A stretch of DNA of 64,000 nucleotides from Conus ventricosus (lineage: Eukaryota; Mollusca; Gastropoda; Neogastropoda; Conidae): contig CM031609.1 in assembly GCA_018398815.1 (NCBI GenBank), forward strand, positions 38,110,829-38,174,828. Reading direction: 5' to 3'. The notes beneath the pieces were generated by a model. It was not told the DNA's origin. It saw only the letters and a program-made list of their open reading frames with translations, and did no database searches. The position numbers were made by a program, and so were the translations under genes. How positions within the stretch are numbered: the first letter of the stretch is position 1; every line of letters begins with the position of its first letter. Positions 46,701 through 55,532 of this stretch are shown here, piece by piece.

Positions 46701-49584
46701 AACTCGGTGACTTTGTAGAATGGCTTGATACAGTTGCACAACAGGTGTCGGTCAGTTCAGTCACAGATGTTTGTTTTGCAATGCATGATATTGATAACAA
46801 AAACATGAAAATGATTTGCAAACAAATCGCTGACACAGTCTTAGATTAAAACACAGTGCAGGTAATGGGCATGCAAATGCTGGAACTTTCTTCTTTCTCA
46901 ATAAATGAACTTGTCATGCTGTGAATCGTAGCTGCTTGAACTTCACAATTTCTGGTTTGAAGTAGCATGTCCCCTTTCTCCAACCCAGTTCCTCCCACTG
47001 CTGTTGCACTTTTTCTACATCCATGGCCGCATCTGAACATTTTGTTACTTTTGGTTAAAATTCTTGAGAATCACTGGGATTTCTCACTTAATTGTAATAG
47101 CAACTTACTCTGTACTGAATAACCACTGCCTATTTCGTGAGTCGGTACTGGCGCTAGCTGTTCTTGTCAAAGGTGTATGCATAACAGAAGTTGAATTAAC
47201 TCCTCATGTCACTGCCAAGTATATCAGTATCATCATGGTTTCTATCTTCTGAATTTCATCCACAGCTTTTAACAAAGTAGATGATCTTAGTGAACTTCCG
47301 ATTGCTACAATCTTCATGCTAAAATTTCAGCAAAAAATTACATGCCACACATTACAAACGACAGCAAAGTAGACAAAGACAAAAGGAAAAGCAGTGCATG
47401 ATTGTTGTTTCAAAGCCAGTCAGAGCTGTTGAGATATTAAAAGAGAAGGTGGGATGGTCAATAGCTCGAGCGTGCTTAGGGATAAGCAGTGTAGCATGCC
47501 ATCTTCCCCAAGCCAAGCTCACGGTTTAGCACAAGTGTAAAAAGTGGTGCTAAGCACTTAGACCATTTGACATTTTGACAATGCTTGTGTAGCTGTTATC
47601 AGCTCAAAGATTTCTTTCAGCACTAATTTGGCTATAGCTGTGCAGCGAGGCACAGCGTTTGATGCTGCTTTTCTGCAAGGTTTGAGCAGTGCCTTTGGAA
47701 GACAGGTAGCTGCTTATGATGGGAAGAAGAGAAAGCATATTATGGTTTAAGACAACAATAACTTTGCGTTGTTTTACGTATTGAAGAGAGGGAAATGTTT
47801 CAGAAATGACAGTGACAAGAACAAAAAGAGAGAGTCTGTGAAATTAGCTGGTTTCAGAGGCATGCTGATGTTACAGAACAGCTGGCATCAGAAGGATTAA
47901 TATGGATGATTTTTATTTGTTTTCCTACTTATTACCTTGCGCCTTTTTTTCCCTTCCAGTTTCCATATTGTGCCTTTTGTGGGAAGTTGATTTTGAGTTC
48001 TGTAACTACCAGTTTGTTTCTGAGGTTACTTCTGAGATTGTTAAATCAAATTTGACGTTGGTTACCTTTGTTGAAAAATTATTTCCAAATATTTAACTTC
48101 TAAAGGATACCAAAGTTTAGGTGATGGAAGTGGATGTACATTGCTGTGGGTGTGTCTGTTTTTTGTTTTGGTTGTATTTCTGACGGGAGTGTGGCTGCCC
48201 ATGTGGTAGGGTCATCAAAAACAGTCACACACGTAATGTTCTCATCCCTAGCTGATGCATTTGTACCTTAGTGTTCAAGTACTTCAGCTGTTTGGATGAT
48301 CCCTGGAGTCTTTTAGCCAAGGTACGACAACAACAACACTACTGCCACTCAAGCTGAATAATCTTAAATTTTTTAGAGGTTACAAGAGACTGCCACTGGC
48401 TTATAGCCGGTGCTTGGCCATTACTGACAAGGCAGTTGGCATGGATAAACTGCCATCAGGAATCCATTGTGCTACAGTCAGATCTCGTTCGGCATGAATA
48501 ATTGATGTAGATAAATCAGCCAGCTGACTGAAGTGTGCTGGAACACTTCCCTGCTTATGGTGTCTTGGCTTAGCAGGTGTGTCATAGCTTTTATGGAGTA
48601 GTCCCACACAGTGACGCCGCCTTGGTGAAACTGGGTACTGCGCAGATGTGGTGCAGCCAGTGAGCAGGTGTTGTGGTGCTCTGTGCAGAGAAAACCGCCT
48701 GAACTGGGACCAGGAGATCCGGGACGACGTCATTGAGGAGTGCAACAAGCATGGCGGGGTGCTGCACATCTATGTGGACAAGAGTTCGCCCAGGGAAATG
48801 TCTATGTCAAGTGTCCCACCATCTCTGCTGCTGCTGCCGCCGTCAACTCCCTGCATGGCCGATACTTTGGGGGTAAGCTTCTCAGGTGCAACAGTGGTCT
48901 GTCTTCTCCTGGGTGCCTGTTCAAATGAATTCTTTATCCTTACTTCATGTGGGAGGGATCCTTAAAAAAAATTAAAAAAAAAAAATTGGGAGAGCAGGTT
49001 GCTAACTTTCTCTATACCCAGGTAGGTTATAAAAGTGATCACCCTTAGTAAGTTCAATTTATTGCGCTATATTCAAATTGGCTCATTTTTCTCATATTCT
49101 TTGGTGTGGGAACACGCCCCATATACTCTATGGAATTCAGAGTGTACTTTTTTTTGTTGTTTTTTCTTTCATGAATGCTCACAAATGTCCCTTCTCTCAA
49201 GCTTGCATGTGGTTCTGACAGAAAAGCTTCTTTCTCCTTACTTCTCAAGAGGAAATTTGTCTGATAATGCTCGCAGAATACCTTCGTGTCCACCTCTGCA
49301 GCTTTTCTCTGTGTGCGCATGATGACTAGGCCATGTTTTTTTTTTTAGGAAAACACCAACAACACAGGAGCAAAGCAAAAAGCCGGTGTAAGTGATGTTA
49401 CAGATGGAAAACCCATTGTTGCCCATGTTTTTCAGGTCGTGTGATAACGGCAGCCTACGTGCCGCTGCCCAACTACTCCTCCCTGTTTGTGGACTCCATT
49501 CGAGCCAGCCAGCCCCTCATGTCTTCCTTGCAGGCCCTGTCCTCTGGAGGCGGCCTGATGCCTCTGCCCCACACGCTGAGATGA
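20697..49584 (+). CDS. RBM39: RBM39 (CAPER-alpha/HCC1) splicing factor, whole spliced gene
   Basis: Spliced gene of 11 traced coding exons: 20697-20750, 26646-26701, 32562-32597, 33701-33964, 37280-37418, 40164-40465, 41034-41097, 44968-45180, 46187-46413, 48689-48872 and 49436-49584. RBM39 is a nuclear SR-like RNA-binding protein of the early spliceosome that acts with U2AF65 and SF3B1 and also as a transcriptional coactivator (family knowledge). Seen here: the N-terminus MAEDFDVEAMLEAPYKKE, an RS domain, RRM1 with RNP2 VFCMQL and RNP1 KGIAYIEF, RRM2 with LYVGSL and GYGFLT, an Ala-rich linker ending CFMLSNMF, and a C-terminal UHM with the R-x-F motif (HGRYF). The predicted length is about 560 residues against about 530 in vertebrates. 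Exon phases match throughout. Single-base losses break the frame in exons 6-10, and probably in exon 11 too. I read these mainly as sequencing errors, so the gene is probably functional. Confidence 0.93.
21179..21283 (+). other. Candidate RBM39 poison exon (first of two tandem units)
   Basis: In the first coding intron, the acceptor gctatgccttcag (ending 21178) is followed by 105 bases and a strong donor, agg|gtaagt at 21284. Spliced after the KKE codon in phase 0, it reads TSHKWHKDITSY and then TAA, so inclusion would truncate RBM39 after about 30 residues. A second near-identical unit follows with another donor at 21398 but only a weak acceptor (gtcag without a pyrimidine tract). Exon status is inferred; no transcript evidence is available here. 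Confidence 0.4.
21181..21408 (+). repeat. 114-base tandem duplication with splice donors
   Basis: Two units starting CAGCCATAAATGGCATAAAG (21181 and 21296) and each ending CCAGGGTAAGTAAAAGT. They differ by about four bases. See the candidate poison exon entry. Confidence 0.95.
21835..21895. repeat. (CA)n microsatellite
   Basis: Interrupted CA repeat in the first coding RBM39 intron. Confidence 0.95.
23755..23960. repeat. Imperfect tandem repeat with AATAAAACATTCCCATAAA units
   Basis: Three copies of an AATAAAAC-TTCCATAAA core (about 23756, 23853, 23887) and two of TAGAGATTATTTTTTGTCTA, spaced about 35-150 bases apart. Intronic. Confidence 0.75.
25138..25320 (+). pseudogene. Remnant of piggyBac-like transposase N-terminus
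   Basis: The ATG at 25146 (AAAGATGGCGG context) reads MAAQPSTNPATKSTYLHS and stops. The overlapping frame reads QRIYTAEQALLMIFDKDNN and LLFNDSLEHEGEM, acidic as in piggyBac N-termini. A one-base shift joins the two. There is no DDE core, so it is non-functional. Confidence 0.45.
25536..25565. repeat. 30-base poly-G run inside the piggyBac-like element
   Basis: An uninterrupted G run preceded by GGGGA. It is strong quadruplex-forming sequence, and its length is probably unreliable. Confidence 0.95.
26646..26701 (+). CDS. RBM39: RBM39 coding exon 2 (Ser/Lys-rich)
   Basis: The acceptor ggatacag is followed by 56 bases encoding EEGQSHSKSSSTSSKSKK plus two bases of a Lys codon, then a consensus donor gtaagt at 26702. 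It enters in phase 0, joining KKE to EEG. Short Ser/Lys-rich exons are typical of the RBM39 N-terminus. Confidence 0.85.
30252..30300. repeat. (CA)n microsatellite
   Basis: A pure CA repeat of about 49 bases. Confidence 0.97.
30301..30725. repeat. Dispersed repeat, copy 1 (partner 45436-45855)
   Basis: Shares GTTCTTGAGTGGTAATTA, the TTAACC-TG-TGGTGT-CTTGGTGTGC block, the CAAC-ACTCTTGC block, TGTGTCTGCT, a G-rich GGGTGGGGGG stretch and a poly-A/T-rich end with 45436-45855. No tRNA boxes or inverted ends were found. Family unknown. Confidence 0.7.
32562..32597 (+). CDS. RBM39: RBM39 coding exon 3 (RS domain micro-exon)
   Basis: The acceptor gtcatcaacag is followed by 36 bases completing a Lys codon and encoding KKKSRSRSRER plus GG, then donor gtaagt at 32598. 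The small size and RS/ER content suit the start of the arginine-serine domain. The phase fits both neighbouring exons. Confidence 0.85.
32650..32745. repeat. Tandem repeat of about 46 bases
   Basis: Two units of TTCAGT-GTGACTGATATTTAACAGAGAGAG-GAATGAAA plus a partial third. Confidence 0.85.
33402..33482. repeat. Compound (AT)n(GA)n microsatellite
   Basis: About 40 bases of AT followed by about 35 bases of GA. Confidence 0.95.
33701..33964 (+). CDS. RBM39: RBM39 coding exon 4 (RS domain, poly-Gly tract)
   Basis: This 264-base exon follows acceptor gcatgtgcag and ends before gtagaa. It carries the main RS/RE region (repeats such as EKRSRSRERDRNRDRREKRR), then RRGGFPFRRSRSRERH, then a run of 14 glycines encoded by mixed GGA and GGC codons, then AGGSPH. 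RS domains mediate nuclear-speckle localisation and protein contacts. The poly-Gly stretch is not part of vertebrate RBM39 as I know it. The frame is open throughout and the splice phases fit. Confidence 0.88.
34038..34118. repeat. (CA)n(CG)n tract
   Basis: About 70 bases of CA ending in about 12 bases of CG. Alternating purine-pyrimidine sequence with Z-DNA potential. Confidence 0.95.
35203..36291 (+). mobile_element. hAT-like element C nested in the reverse transcriptase pseudogene
   Basis: 1089 bases. The left end is CAGACGTGGGAAT; the right end, reverse complemented, is CAGAGGTGGGAAT, an inverted repeat with one mismatch in 13. The flanking ACTAAA (35197-35202 and 36292-36297) is duplicated, and removing the element restores the LINE reading ELKSVLLSC. 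It contains one zinc-finger exon with a splice donor, a CT tract, and a GC-rich stretch with hairpins (GGGGCTTCGCCCC and CAGGGGCGTTGCCCCTGG) near 36168-36218. It lacks the transposase core. Confidence 0.78.
35587..35916 (+). pseudogene. First coding exon of a hAT-like transposase with C2H2/BED-type zinc finger
   Basis: The ATG at 35587 (GCGAAAATG) opens 110 codons without a stop and ends at a consensus donor TCG|GTGAGT. Residues Cys65, Cys68, His85 and His91 (CTWCNDTIKYGSKGKSALKN, then HLLVDKH) form a C-x2-C-x16-H-x5-H finger, like the BED-type fingers at the N-terminus of hAT transposases. A Trp-rich KNKWNWKWLDE lies near residues 21-31. No downstream transposase exons occur before the element ends, so it is an orphan exon. 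Confidence 0.62.
37280..37418 (+). CDS. RBM39: RBM39 coding exon 5 (start of RRM1)
   Basis: The acceptor gctgacag is followed by 139 bases encoding a linker, LTPEERDIRTVFCMQL and KIRAKDLEEFFSSVGK, then donor gtcagt. TPEERD-R-TVFCMQL is a signature of RBM39 and begins RRM1; VFCMQL is RNP2. The exon lies about 100 bases downstream of a decayed retrotransposon but is itself intact. It ends in phase 0. Confidence 0.93.
38330..38700 (+). pseudogene. 3' end of a CR1/L2-like LINE
   Basis: The frame near 38525 reads FGSASQIWNSFPVTV, LSFQSNLKKK, resembling the conserved C-terminal WNSLP-SFK-LK-HLF motif of CR1/L2 elements. A (TTATC)n tail at about 38680-38700 fits an L2-type microsatellite end. Heavily decayed. 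Confidence 0.45.
39240..39800 (+). pseudogene. Retrotransposon-derived C-terminal fragment
   Basis: Reads YTWKHSYELEETGYVISTTK, SLVWNSC, GFTGWSE and then IKRILIELSVPYESRMDQGH with AEVGARRIVGS in shifting frames. The LIELSVPYESRM block is typical of the region after the RT of invertebrate LINE-like polyproteins. Stops and frameshifts throughout. Confidence 0.6.
40164..40465 (+). CDS. RBM39: RBM39 coding exon 6 (rest of RRM1, start of RRM2), frameshifted
   Basis: The acceptor gttgatcag is followed by VTDVRMITDSKTRRSKGIAY and onward, the second half of RRM1 (RNP1 KGIAYIEF, then LTGQKLLGVPILVQATQAER). After AVPVGP the frame shifts near 40387, where CCC stands in place of the expected CCCC. The next frame continues MRLYVGSLHYNITEDMLKGI and FEPFGK, the start of RRM2. 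The donor gtgagg is at 40466. The exon is 302 bases where 303 are expected. Confidence 0.92.
40466..41033 (+). other. RBM39 intron after coding exon 6
   Basis: AT-rich intron of 568 bases with no recognisable feature. Confidence 0.85.
41034..41097 (+). CDS. RBM39: RBM39 coding exon 7 (RRM2 core), two missing bases
   Basis: Acceptor tgtttcag and donor gtaaga bracket 64 bases; 66 would be expected. The parts readable in frame correspond to VDDVK, a D/HETGRSHGYGF block and LT, the RRM2 beta2-beta3 segment with RNP1. One base is lost after the fifth codon and another in AGGGAT, so the conceptual translation stops. Phases at both ends fit the neighbours once the two bases are allowed for. Confidence 0.82.
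43078..43405. repeat. Poly-G, CA-rich and poly-C composite tract
   Basis: A run of about 24 G at 43083-43106, interrupted CA repeats at 43168-43320 and a 20-C run near 43336-43355. Frames here on both strands are low-complexity artefacts. Confidence 0.95.
43697..43738. repeat. (GT)n microsatellite
   Basis: About 42 bases of GT. Confidence 0.97.
44160..44254 (-). other. Minus-strand first-exon-like stretch
   Basis: On the minus strand an ATG in good context (GTCAACAATGGCGGACG) opens MADESDVSVSSLTIQHFFHQ, stops after 26 codons, and is followed by a consensus donor CAGAAAG|GTAAGT. A one-base shift would carry the frame to the donor. It sits in a CpG-richer block inside an RBM39 intron. It may be the first exon of a decayed DNA transposon or a nested gene. 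No homologue was recognised. Confidence 0.22.
44968..45180 (+). CDS. RBM39: RBM39 coding exon 8 (end of RRM2 and linker)
   Basis: The acceptor cccaccag is followed by an FRNPED-like start, then KKAMEQLNGFFELAGRPMKV, GNVTE, FSNLDTDEMDRAGIGLGATG and RLQLMAKLAE, the conserved RRM2 end and linker. One base is missing near 44986, so the first six codons are out of frame with the rest. NGFF has one more Phe than the family's NGFE. The exon ends one base into a Gly codon before donor gtcagc. Confidence 0.9.
45181..46186 (+). other. RBM39 intron after coding exon 8
   Basis: Holds dispersed repeat copy 2 (45436-45855). Otherwise AT-rich with no gene. Confidence 0.85.
45436..45855. repeat. Dispersed repeat, copy 2 (partner 30301-30725)
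   Basis: Same orientation as copy 1. Starts near GACAAAGCTCTTGAGTGGTA and ends in a T-rich tract. Lies in the intron between RBM39 exons 8 and 9. Confidence 0.7.
46187..46413 (+). CDS. RBM39: RBM39 coding exon 9 (Ala-rich linker), multiple frameshifts
   Basis: Between acceptor tttttacag and donor gtgagt, three frames must be used in turn. They give TGFKIPT, then IAANALSQATSN, then PSMMPPNINQPF, then AAAASAALPSSSGTPPIATQ and CFMLSNMFDLSS. The last block is the conserved TQCF-LSNMF segment just before the UHM. A Gly-completing base also appears lost right at the acceptor. At least three or four single-base lesions fall in 227 bases, the worst exon in the gene. Confidence 0.8.
46414..48688 (+). 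other. RBM39 intron after coding exon 9
   Basis: Unique AT-rich sequence up to 47851; beyond that it is the start of the duplicated segment. The empty site for element A is at 48503-48510. No gene. Confidence 0.8.
48689..48872 (+). CDS. RBM39: RBM39 coding exon 10 (UHM first half), right copy
   Basis: The acceptor ctctgtgcag is followed by ENRLNWDQEIRDDVIEECNK, HGGVLHIYVDKSSP, a one-base loss (CCC for CCCC near 48791), then GNVYVKCPTISAAAAAVNSL and HGRYFGG. R-Y-F is the UHM R-x-F motif that grips Trp-containing ULM peptides in SF3B1 and U2AF65. The exon is 184 bases where 185 are expected. The left-contig copy (1982-2165) is intact at this spot but lacks a different base. Confidence 0.92.
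48873..49435 (+). other. RBM39 last intron, right copy
   Basis: gtaagc to ttcag, matching 2166-2724 closely. No other feature. Confidence 0.85.
49436..49584 (+). CDS. RBM39: RBM39 terminal coding exon, right copy
   Basis: The acceptor gtttttcag is followed by RVITAAYVPLPNYSSLFVDS and IRASQPLMSSLQALSSGGGL, then a stop at 49582-49584. The ITAAYVPLP block closes the UHM. A missing base (CCCCACACG against CCCCACCACG in the left copy) creates this stop. With the base present the frame would stay open for about 50 more codons, as in the left copy. The true C-terminus is therefore uncertain. Confidence 0.8.
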
Positions 49585-52500
49585 GTGTGGCCACTCCACT
49601 ACCCTGCCACTCAGCCCCGCCACATCCCCATGCATTCCTCCCCACGGCTCCTGTAGGTCGGCATCAGTTTGAAAGGAGGAGTCCCATTGTCTGGGTGGTG
49701 TTGCCACCATCTTGACCAGTGTCTGGTGTGGATCTGGTGTCAGTAAAGCATTTGTCCGGCGCAGGAGCGTGGGAGGTGACTAGTTTCAAGGTCTGCATTT
49801 GAGTTTTGTTCCTATCGTTTTTGTCATGAGTAAAAGAGTTACTACACACCATATGTATGATTTTCGTGAGTTGTTCCCACACATCAAGTTTAATTTTCAT
49901 GAGTTTAGTGTTTTTATCTTTACGGAATACAGTAGACTTCTAAACCAGAATGGTCTGTTTGCTTTTGACTCTGCTAGTTTGTTGGTCAGCGTCTCATAAG
50001 ACACAGAAGGACTTGTTTGATGCCATACGATGTTGGTGGGGATTTCTTTGATTAGCATTTATTGTGAGCTCTGTGTGCTTTACAAATAATGATGAACAGA
50101 GTAGCAACAGGAAACAAAATAACATTTGATACGTATACTCATTAGTGCATAGGATAAAATTGCCATTTGAAAGACATTTTGAAGAGAGATATTTTTAATT
50201 TTGTTTTTAAAGAGTAAAATGTGAATATGGAAAGCAAGACAATAATCGAAATCTCATGCAGATTATGTTTATGGTGTATAAATAACTCTTTTCTTTGAGA
50301 AAATGATTGTATTGACCTTTTGAAACTAGTTTTTTAATCTCTGTTGTGCAATCTGGAACTGTCTGCCATGGAGAATCAGACATCTTGCGTGACATCCAGA
50401 GTGTGTAGCAGTTGATCTCTTCAAAATCAAGGTCTGAAGTTGAGAAGGACGTAGAATTGATCTGTGTGTGTGATAATGACAGGTCTTTCAAGTGTGAAAG
50501 GCCTGACATTTTTATTTGGTTATTCTTTTTTCTTTTTCTTTTTTGAACCAGTTTCATGATGAATCTTCTTTTAAGTATTCATCCTTGAGTGGATCATTTA
50601 ATGAAACACTTTGTCATGTTAGGATATTTTTCTTCTTTTTTTTTTTAAAGATTTTTTTTATGGGTTTTCAAAATGATATTGAAAACAAAAAGCCTTTGTG
50701 AGGGAAGGATGCATGTGACATCTAAAATAGAAATACAGAAGTAAGGAAGCAGTAAAAGTCTGAACTCTTGCATCACCAAGTCACTATGACTTTGTGCCAT
50801 CCCTCTTTACCTAGATGGCTTGTCAAAGTTTGTGCAAAAATGCATGCATCCATCCATCCATCTGAGTGTACACAGCCTGCAAATGCTCGTGAAAGTGAAA
50901 ACATTCTCAGCTTGGAACTTTCGACATATGGATCATATTAGGCGGTCCACTCAAGGCCATTGCCAGCACATCGGGTTATAGGGGTAGGTCAGGCATCAGA
51001 ATAGATTCATCCTGCAGGGTCCCTTCGTCCACCCACCTCTGCCTGAACCCTCTTGGGTTTATTTTAATCTAGCAGATGCAGGTCAAGGACTGGTCCATCA
51101 TCACAAAGAAAACACTCTGAAACATGCACATCTGATGGTTATAACACTGGGTTTTTTTTAATCATGATGCTTCAGAGGAAAACGGTTTTTTTTATCTGAT
51201 AGACTACCAATCCGTTCAGTTTTACAGTGATGATGCCTGAATGATTATCCAGCTGATCATCAGTCAGTGTGGGAAAGGGTCATGGAAATCTTCGCTCGCC
51301 ACTAAAGATTCCTCCTTTTTGTCACACATATCGTCACAAGTCTTGATCCTGCACTGTGGAGTGAATTGATCCATCTCTGGGTAGCATGTCCAGTTAAACT
51401 TTCTGCGTGTATGCTAAAGTATCTGTTCTATGGAGTTTGAAAATGTAATTGATACATTTCTGCCCAGTGTTAATGAATAGACACAGTGTTAAATTACCTT
51501 GCAACTCCCCAAACATTTTGTTGGAATTGGTTAGGATGGAAACAAGGTTTTGTGTTCTGTTTGAAGTTTTGCTGTTGATGATGAGGTTTTCTCACACGTC
51601 TTTTGGCTGGCAGCAACATGAGAAGATACATAAAAAGTTTCAGTTTTATACTGTGTGTGTGAGTGTACATGTATGTGTGTGGTGATATGTTGATTAGATG
51701 TTCATATTTTCAGAATATGTAAAACAATTTTTAACTACTCACCATTTCAGTGTTTATTATTCATGTGTTTGCATCCAATTTTAAGCCAGAACATTGATTT
51801 TTAGAGAAACTGCTACATTCATAAATAAATAGATTGTTGGTTGGATAGCTTTGCTTTCATATTAAATCAAGACCAGTTTCTCACCCTCATTTGGCCATCA
51901 TTTTTTCTTACAGGTCAGACAGACTCTTTACATTTCAGAACCATTGATTCATTTATTTCCAGATGAAAACCGTGTTTTGATGGCATGGTTCTGTGTGGTG
52001 CAATTGCTCTGACCACAAGTGTCACGTTGGGCACTGCAGTTGACAGTGTCAGCATTGATTAGCCATGGCCTCGGAAAGTAGGTGCATCATTCAGGTTTTG
52101 CACATTGTCGGTGTGAATTTAAAAGGGAACAGGTCAATTAATGCATGTAGTTTGCACATGCTCTATGCCTGTTAGACCAAAATAGTTGGTTACAAGCTCA
52201 CAAAGCTAAATCCGTGCTGTTGTGTTAACCAAGCACAAATAATCGTAGATTCTTTGACTTGGGTTGACTTTATACTGAGCGCCATACTTAATACTTAAGT
52301 TGGTCTCCAGTCACTTGGGTGTTAAGCTTCGTTTTGCAGTACGCAGAACACTTTGCCCTTCTATACAAAACAAAGATGGAGGGGGAAAGTGCCTTGCCTT
52401 GTAGGCAGAACAGTATGTGGATTTGGTGATAAAGATTGATGGTAAGTAATTTGTACCATGCCCTCTCACCCTTGTCCTCCCACACATGTGACATGTGAAA

Positions 52501-53184
52501 TGACATTGGCATATATGTTTGTTGATGAGTGTTCAGTTTGTCTAATTCTTGGAACATCCAAGGTTGAAGATACTATTACCATGCCATTTTCAGCGACATG
52601 AATGAGAATATTTAGCTGGCTGTTTGGTGTTAGGGCCGCATTGACTTGAAAGAACTATTTCCAACGTTACTGGAGTAAAAGGAATTGAAATTCGAAGTGT
52701 AGTGAAGAGTACAGTCAAAATAGAAGAGTACGGCTGTACTGACATACTGGCATATGAAAGTTGTGGAGAAGTCATTGTTTTAGTGTCATTGGAAATCAGT
52801 TGAAACCTTTTTTTTTCCCTGGTACTGTGTGGAAAGTTTTGTTCAGATTCTTTTGTTTTGTTTTTTTAGTGCACTATGGAAATATTTTGTTGATTGCATT
52901 ATCATTTGAGTATTATGAACTGCTCATTGTCAGAGAAATTAAATTGTGATTTCTCCATCCATGTTTCTTAGTGTATGTATGGACAGATGGACATGAGTTA
53001 TTAAGTGAACCAAAAAATGATATGCATCCTTGTTACATCAGTGATTATCGATTCCACATGATTGTAAAAAATTTAAAAATGATCCAAAATACCGCAAGCA
53101 TCATTATTTTATTGGTGACTTATGGATTCCACAAATTTGTGTGAAATTGTACAGCAATCTAAAAGATTGCATGAAAAGATTGCA
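49585..53184. other. RBM39 3' flank and right-copy downstream region
   Basis: 49585-50151 is probably 3' UTR and nearly identical to the left copy. 50152-53184 matches 5341-8692 and 10239-10314 only loosely, with dense indels. No conserved frame or gene. Confidence 0.6.
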
Positions 53185-54109
53185 TGCTTCCTCATTACTT
53201 TTCTTTGGCTCTCCTATCTTCTGTGCCACCTCAGTGGCATTGCACCCATGCCGCTCATTCCGAGCCCTTGTCCACAGTCACAGCCCAGCCCTGTCTGCCG
53301 CAGCCCTGGCACCAGCAATCCACAGGGAGCAACCAGTGTCAAGTCGTCATCAGGCAACCCACCAAAGTAGACACTACTGCTACCGAGTCACTAAGGTGGT
53401 GGTCAGTGATGCCAGTTCGGATCCAACATGTGCAGGACACCACCTACTCAGTCCCCTGCTGATGACAGTAATTGCTTAGTCGCAGAGCCGGCTTGATAAA
53501 GCTCTCCCTCTGGAAAGCACCACCACCAGGTCTGTGCAATGACACCCCCCATGAATTTGCCGATACTGGTGACCCAGACAGAATAAAACCAAGGCCATAG
53601 ACATGGAGAGGACATTGAAACTAAGGTCACCATGAGAGCAGGACTTGAAGGTTCACAGAATTTGAGACTTTTTTTTTTATAATGCCGATCGATCAGCAGT
53701 ATGACGCTACGGATTTTCATTCTGGTCTGAGACTGTATGACAGGATTGTATTCTACACTTACTTTCAGAACATATCCTGGCATAACCTAAACGGAGAGAT
53801 AGAGACACCTGCCTGCAGTATTCTACACTTACTTTCATAACATATCCTGGCATCAACCAAAACGGGGAGATGATAGAGACACCTGCAGTGTTGGTAAGGA
53901 AATTTGAGCAACACTCTCTGAGACGTATCCATTTAGTGGATGAAACTCGACAGTGTGGTTGGGCTGTAGCAAACTCGACTCTGGGTAGGAGTGGGCCCAG
54001 GCAGAAAAATCCCACATGGCACTGATGGAATTGAACCCATGACCACCCAGCCAGGAGTCCACAATGCTAACTACTTTGCCTCAGCAGCTGTTTGCTTTCT
54101 CATTCCTTT
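53185..54109 (-). mobile_element. Long tRNA-headed SINE, minus strand, right copy (old, diverged)
   Basis: Counterpart of 10315-11330. The body (53203-54092) is the reverse complement of the SINE at 55533-56390, running from the CACCTCAG 3' end to the head region CCCAGCCAGGAGTCC. Flanking repeats TGCTTCCTCATTACTTTT and TGCTTTCTCATTCCTTT are the target duplication. A stretch of about 65 bases containing ACATATCCTGGCAT is tandemly repeated at about 53750-53880 in this copy. Confidence 0.75.
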
Positions 54110-55515
54110 GGTGACATGGATTTCTCGTAATTTTGTGATCCAAAATACACATGCAGTTTCATGACAACATTAACTTATGGATTCCATGTATTTGTGTGGA
54201 ATTATGAAATGATTCAAAAGACCACATTTATCATCACAGAATTTATGCATTCCTTGTTGTTTGTGAGTAATTATTAGGTGATCCAAAGTACAACATGCAT
54301 CCTCAGTACATCAGTGAGTTTTATGGATTCCTTATTTATGTGGAATTATTAATGAAAAGAGTTTCCATGACAATTACTGTGTCAACTTTTGTCAGGGTTG
54401 TGGCTTTGGGGTAATTTGTGGCCACATCAATAGTAAGTACGTGTTTGTGACCAGAGGATAAATGAGGAAATGGTAGCAGCAATGTCAGTGCTGGTTCTTT
54501 TGAAGAGCTCACTGATCACAGGCATTTTCTCAAAGAGAGCATAAGGTATTACACCCTTCGGAAGTGTCTTTTGAAAAACGACACTAGAGTGATACTAATT
54601 AGCAACAACTGACCAAACACTTGGCCCGTAAAAATGGGACGATACGTAACGCTCGAGTCCTGTAAACACCAAAATGCCCTGCCATGATGGCATCATGTGA
54701 CGACTTCAGTTTTGTGTCGGTGAAAGGGCGACAACAAGCTAATGTGTAACATTTTTATCTTGACAGTTTCTGCACAACACACCATCTTCCATCACAAAAG
54801 ACTTTTGGAATCTTTACATGAAACACTAACAGTTTCAAAACATTTCTTCGGCATGTCATCCTCTTTGTGAAGGTCTCGAAGCTTATCTGGGGTCACATTC
54901 AGGGACAACAAGGGGTTTGACAGGTTTATTCGCTTGTTCTGTCTGGGGATGCGTTGTGACGAGAAGTTGTGGGCGACACACGAAAGACCACCACTTCCAC
55001 AATGTATGAACGATACACCAGGCATATTTTCATGGATTTAGATCTGTCACTGGGGAGTCCAAGACGCGCGCGCATATTTCACTGCAAAAAGAGGGTGTTG
55101 AAATTATTTTTGCCACTGGAAATGATTCGACACGCCCATCAAACATGCGTTATTACTGTTGTACTGATCATCCCTTAAAAGGGAACGTCTGTGGTACAGC
55201 CTGAATGTCTCGATGACGTGGCACTGAAGCCGTTTATGGTTCATTCCCTACATAAGTCCGGGACACTTGGTTTTCAATCGGAAGGACATGCTTCGTGCTC
55301 TCTTTTAATACATAGGCCTGAATGATTTATGCTTAGGGACTGTCTGCTCGTTTGTGCATCCATGAACCACATGTCCACCACAAAAGTACATTCTCGCCTC
55401 TCATTCACATTCACACCACCACACATTCCACGGGATGGCAAAGGTACACGAGAATTTGCTTGGCTTTCTCTTGACTGAAGAGCGCTTTGATGCTGATCCC
55501 CGGGACGAGGGGAAA
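54110..55515. other. Right-copy region, no gene recognised
   Basis: Matches 11331-12855 with many small indels. No frame is conserved between the copies. Confidence 0.6.
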
Positions 55516-55532
55516 AAGAACTCTTGATACTT

